From: an uncultured Agathobaculum sp.
GTDB lineage: Bacteria > Bacillota > Clostridia > Oscillospirales > Butyricicoccaceae
DNA: 64,000 nt
Direction of reading: 5' to 3'
Assembly (NCBI RefSeq): GCF_944380975.1
Contig: NZ_CALWJK010000003.1
Span: forward strand, 1-64,000
Shown here: positions 61,654 through 64,000 of the stretch, one piece after another
Layout of the letters: every line of letters begins with the position of its first letter
How positions within the stretch are numbered: the stretch's first letter is position 1
Notes under the pieces: model-generated
Told to the model about the DNA's origin: nothing
What the model saw: only the letters and a program-made list of their open reading frames with translations
Databases searched by the model: none
Made by a program: the position numbers and the translations under genes

Positions 61654-63018
61654 ATGATTAAAGATAAGACTTTTTATAAATCATTCATGTTTTTAGCGCT
61701 TTCATTGGCACTGCAAAACCTATTGACATATGGCGTCAACATGATGGATACTGTAATGCTTGGCAGATATAGTCAGGATGCCATGGGCGGAGTCAGCTTG
61801 TGCAACCAAGTTCAGTATCTGTTGCAAATGCTGGTGGTTGGTGCAGGGGAAGGCGCAGTTGTGCTTGGCTCACAGTACTGGGGAAAGGGAAATTTAAAAC
61901 CGATTCCCCATATCATCGGTGTTGCTTTGCGGTTTGGCGGCAGCTTGGCAGTTCTCCTGTTTTGTGTGGTAGCATTTTTCCCTACGCAGCTTTTGAGCCT
62001 GCTATCCAATGACAGTGCGGTTATCGCAGAGGGGCAAAAGTATTTTCAAATTATTTGCTTTACCTATATTATTTTTACCGTTAACAATATTTTGGTCGCT
62101 TCGCTGCGCTCCATTGGTATTGTAAAAATTGGTTACATCATTTCCGGTTCTACACTGGTCATCAACGTATGCCTCAACTATTGTCTGATCTATGGCAATC
62201 TAGGCTTTCCCGAGCTTGGTGTGCGCGGCGCTGCGATTGCGACACTGGTATCGCGATGTGTTGAGCTGTTGATTGTCATTTATTATTTGAAATATAAAGA
62301 GAATACGCTTCGTTTGACCTTAGCAAAGCTGCTTCGTATTGATACGAGCTATATGCGGGATTACACTCGGGTTTCTTCACCAGTACTAATCAATCAAGCT
62401 CTGTGGGGCGTGGCCCAGATGGTGCAAACCGGAATTCTCGGACATCTCGGCGGCGATGTGACAGCAGCAAATGCAATTGCGGTTCAGGTGTTTCAGGTGC
62501 TCTCTGTTGTGGCATATGGTTCTGCGTCTGCTGCGGGCATTGTGGTTGGACGCACTATTGGAGAAGGTAACGAAAAGCGTTTGCGTCCGCTTGTCAATAC
62601 ACTTCAGGTTCTGTTCATCACAATTGGGATTTGTTCTGGTTTTCTGATATTTGTTTTGCGTGTACCAATCTTAACGGTTTTCGGCGGGACATTGACCGAT
62701 CAGGCATACGAACTGTCCATGCAGTTCATGCTTGTGCTTTCCATTACGACAGTTGGCACATCGTATCAAATGGCCTGCGATAACGGAATTATCCGTGGCG
62801 GAGGCGATACTGCTTTCAGCGCAAAAATGAATCTGATCAGCATGTGGCTGATTATTGTACCATTTTCTGCAATGGCAGCTTTCTGGTGGAAGTGTGCGCC
62901 GGTTGTCGTGTTTTTCCTTCTGAAATGGGATCAGCTGTATAAGACTATTCCCGTTGTGATACGATTGCGCAGCTGGAAATGGGTGAAAAAGGTCACCCGA
63001 CCGGATGCAGCAGAATAA
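61654..63018 (+). CDS. MATE-family efflux transporter (second)
   Basis: 454 residues with about twelve membrane segments: YKSFMFLALSLALQNLLTYG and VNMMDTVMLGRYSQDAMGGV at the N terminus and YQMACDNGIIRGGGDTAFSA in the second half. It belongs to a different MATE branch from the gene at 12.9 kb (NorM/DinF-like versus MepA-like proportions). Substrate unknown. ATG 61654 has AAAGGTG upstream. It may be regulated by the divergent AraC protein. Confidence 0.88.
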   Translation: MIKDKTFYKSFMFLALSLALQNLLTYGVNMMDTVMLGRYSQDAMGGVSLCNQVQYLLQMLVVGAGEGAVVLGSQYWGKGNLKPIPHIIGVALRFGGSLAVLLFCVVAFFPTQLLSLLSNDSAVIAEGQKYFQIICFTYIIFTVNNILVASLRSIGIVKIGYIISGSTLVINVCLNYCLIYGNLGFPELGVRGAAIATLVSRCVELLIVIYYLKYKENTLRLTLAKLLRIDTSYMRDYTRVSSPVLINQALWGVAQMVQTGILGHLGGDVTAANAIAVQVFQVLSVVAYGSASAAGIVVGRTIGEGNEKRLRPLVNTLQVLFITIGICSGFLIFVLRVPILTVFGGTLTDQAYELSMQFMLVLSITTVGTSYQMACDNGIIRGGGDTAFSAKMNLISMWLIIVPFSAMAAFWWKCAPVVVFFLLKWDQLYKTIPVVIRLRSWKWVKKVTRPDAAE

Positions 63019-63045
63019 ACGGAATATTTCTCTTTCTCTCTCCCG

Positions 63046-63071
63046 AAAAACCGGCTGAATGGCCGGTTTTT
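63046..63071 (+). terminator. Terminator after the MATE gene
   Basis: Ten-base stem AAAAACCGGC / GCCGGTTTTT (63046-63055, 63062-63071) with six-base loop; T-run forms part of the stem. Confidence 0.88.
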
Positions 63072-63074
63072 CTG

Positions 63075-63102
63075 TTGACAAAAAAATAAAAAATGATATA
63101 CT
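63075..63102 (+). promoter_or_regulatory. Promoter of the alaS leader
   Basis: TTGACA (63075-63080), 16-bp spacer, TATACT (63097-63102), with a TGA directly before the -10, giving an extended -10. Confidence 0.85.
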
Positions 63103-63109
63103 TTTATAG

Positions 63110-63343
63110 GAATTAAATATTGAATGCGATGAGGAAACGAGTTTTTCGATATTTGGCAGATAGCGAGAGGGGACAGTGCAAGCCCTTTGCCAAACCGAGA
63201 GACAGCCACTTCCGAGCAGTCTGTGAAAGCAGACCGTCTGATCCGCGATAACCGATCACTAAGATGTGCTTTTATCGGCGCAGATTAGGGTGGTACCGTG
63301 GAAGAATGCTTTCGCCCCTAACGAGTGGGCGGAAGTTTTTTTG
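63110..63343 (+). promoter_or_regulatory. T-box leader (alanine) upstream of alaS
   Basis: T-box AGGGTGGTACCG at 63287-63298; terminator CTTTCGCCC / GGGCGGAAG (63309-63317, 63327-63335) then seven T residues. Upstream helices include AGCGAGAGGGGAC. GCC at 63205-63207, followed by ACTTCC and GAGC, is the candidate alanine specifier, aligning with ACC-GATTCC-TGAGC in the thrS leader. Confidence 0.9.
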
Positions 63344-63370
63344 TTTTACAAATTAAAATTTGGAGGATAA

Positions 63371-64000
<630 letters not shown>

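Overview
The window looks like a chromosomal segment of a low-to-mid G+C Firmicute, most probably a gut Clostridia (Oscillospirales/Ruminococcaceae-like). Supporting signs are strong AGGAGG-type ribosome sites, frequent TTG/GTG starts, a perfect CIRCE element, two T-box leaders, a lysine riboswitch, S-layer homology (SLH) proteins, SpoIID- and SpoVB-type proteins, RbsABC-type transport with a YesMN-style regulator, and a surface serpin. The genus is inference; no rRNA gene is present. I see no prophage, IS element, CRISPR array, tRNA or rRNA.

Layout. 1-3.2 kb: end of a cardiolipin synthase gene, a two-gene ThrE-type exporter, a PadR/HAAS pair and a small export-type membrane protein. 3.2-12.8 kb: pncB divergent from a complete arginine operon argGHCJBDF with a candidate ArgR box. 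12.9-25.6 kb: MATE transporter, YcxB-like protein, SLH-serpin fusion, T-box-controlled thrS, SLH protein, proS, MscS channel, NfeD/stomatin pair and a nucleotide-kinase-like protein. 25.7-31.9 kb: MacA/MacB-type export operon ending in an SLH surface protein. 32-40.6 kb: thiD with a PflX-like radical SAM gene, metF with a split cobalamin methionine synthase, a 39-residue protein, a WYL regulator, a macrodomain protein and a Xer-type recombinase. 40.7-43.8 kb: asd-dapA-dapB behind a lysine riboswitch. 43.8-52.9 kb: SpoIID-like protein with inserted domains, queA, tgt, SpoVB-like flippase, RNA methyltransferase and groES-groEL. 53-60.6 kb: RbsA-C-B type sugar uptake genes followed by an AraC-type response regulator, a histidine kinase lacking membrane segments and a degenerate tandem ABC protein. 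60.6-64 kb: AraC regulator, MATE transporter and T-box-controlled alaS, cut by the window end.

How it fits together. Much of the window is housekeeping: arginine, diaminopimelate/lysine and methionine synthesis, queuosine, aminoacyl-tRNA synthetases and chaperonin, each with the expected cis-regulation. The most unusual locus is 56.7-60.6 kb. There, a protein that still aligns with RbsA but has lost the ATP-binding and hydrolysis motifs in both halves is encoded directly after a soluble histidine kinase, next to an intact RbsABC transporter. A plausible but untested reading is a pseudo-ATPase that reports transporter state to the kinase. Secondary points are the SLH-anchored serpin, the SpoIID domain split by two stalk-like domains, a tandem-module MacA and a 39-residue gene behind a palindrome.
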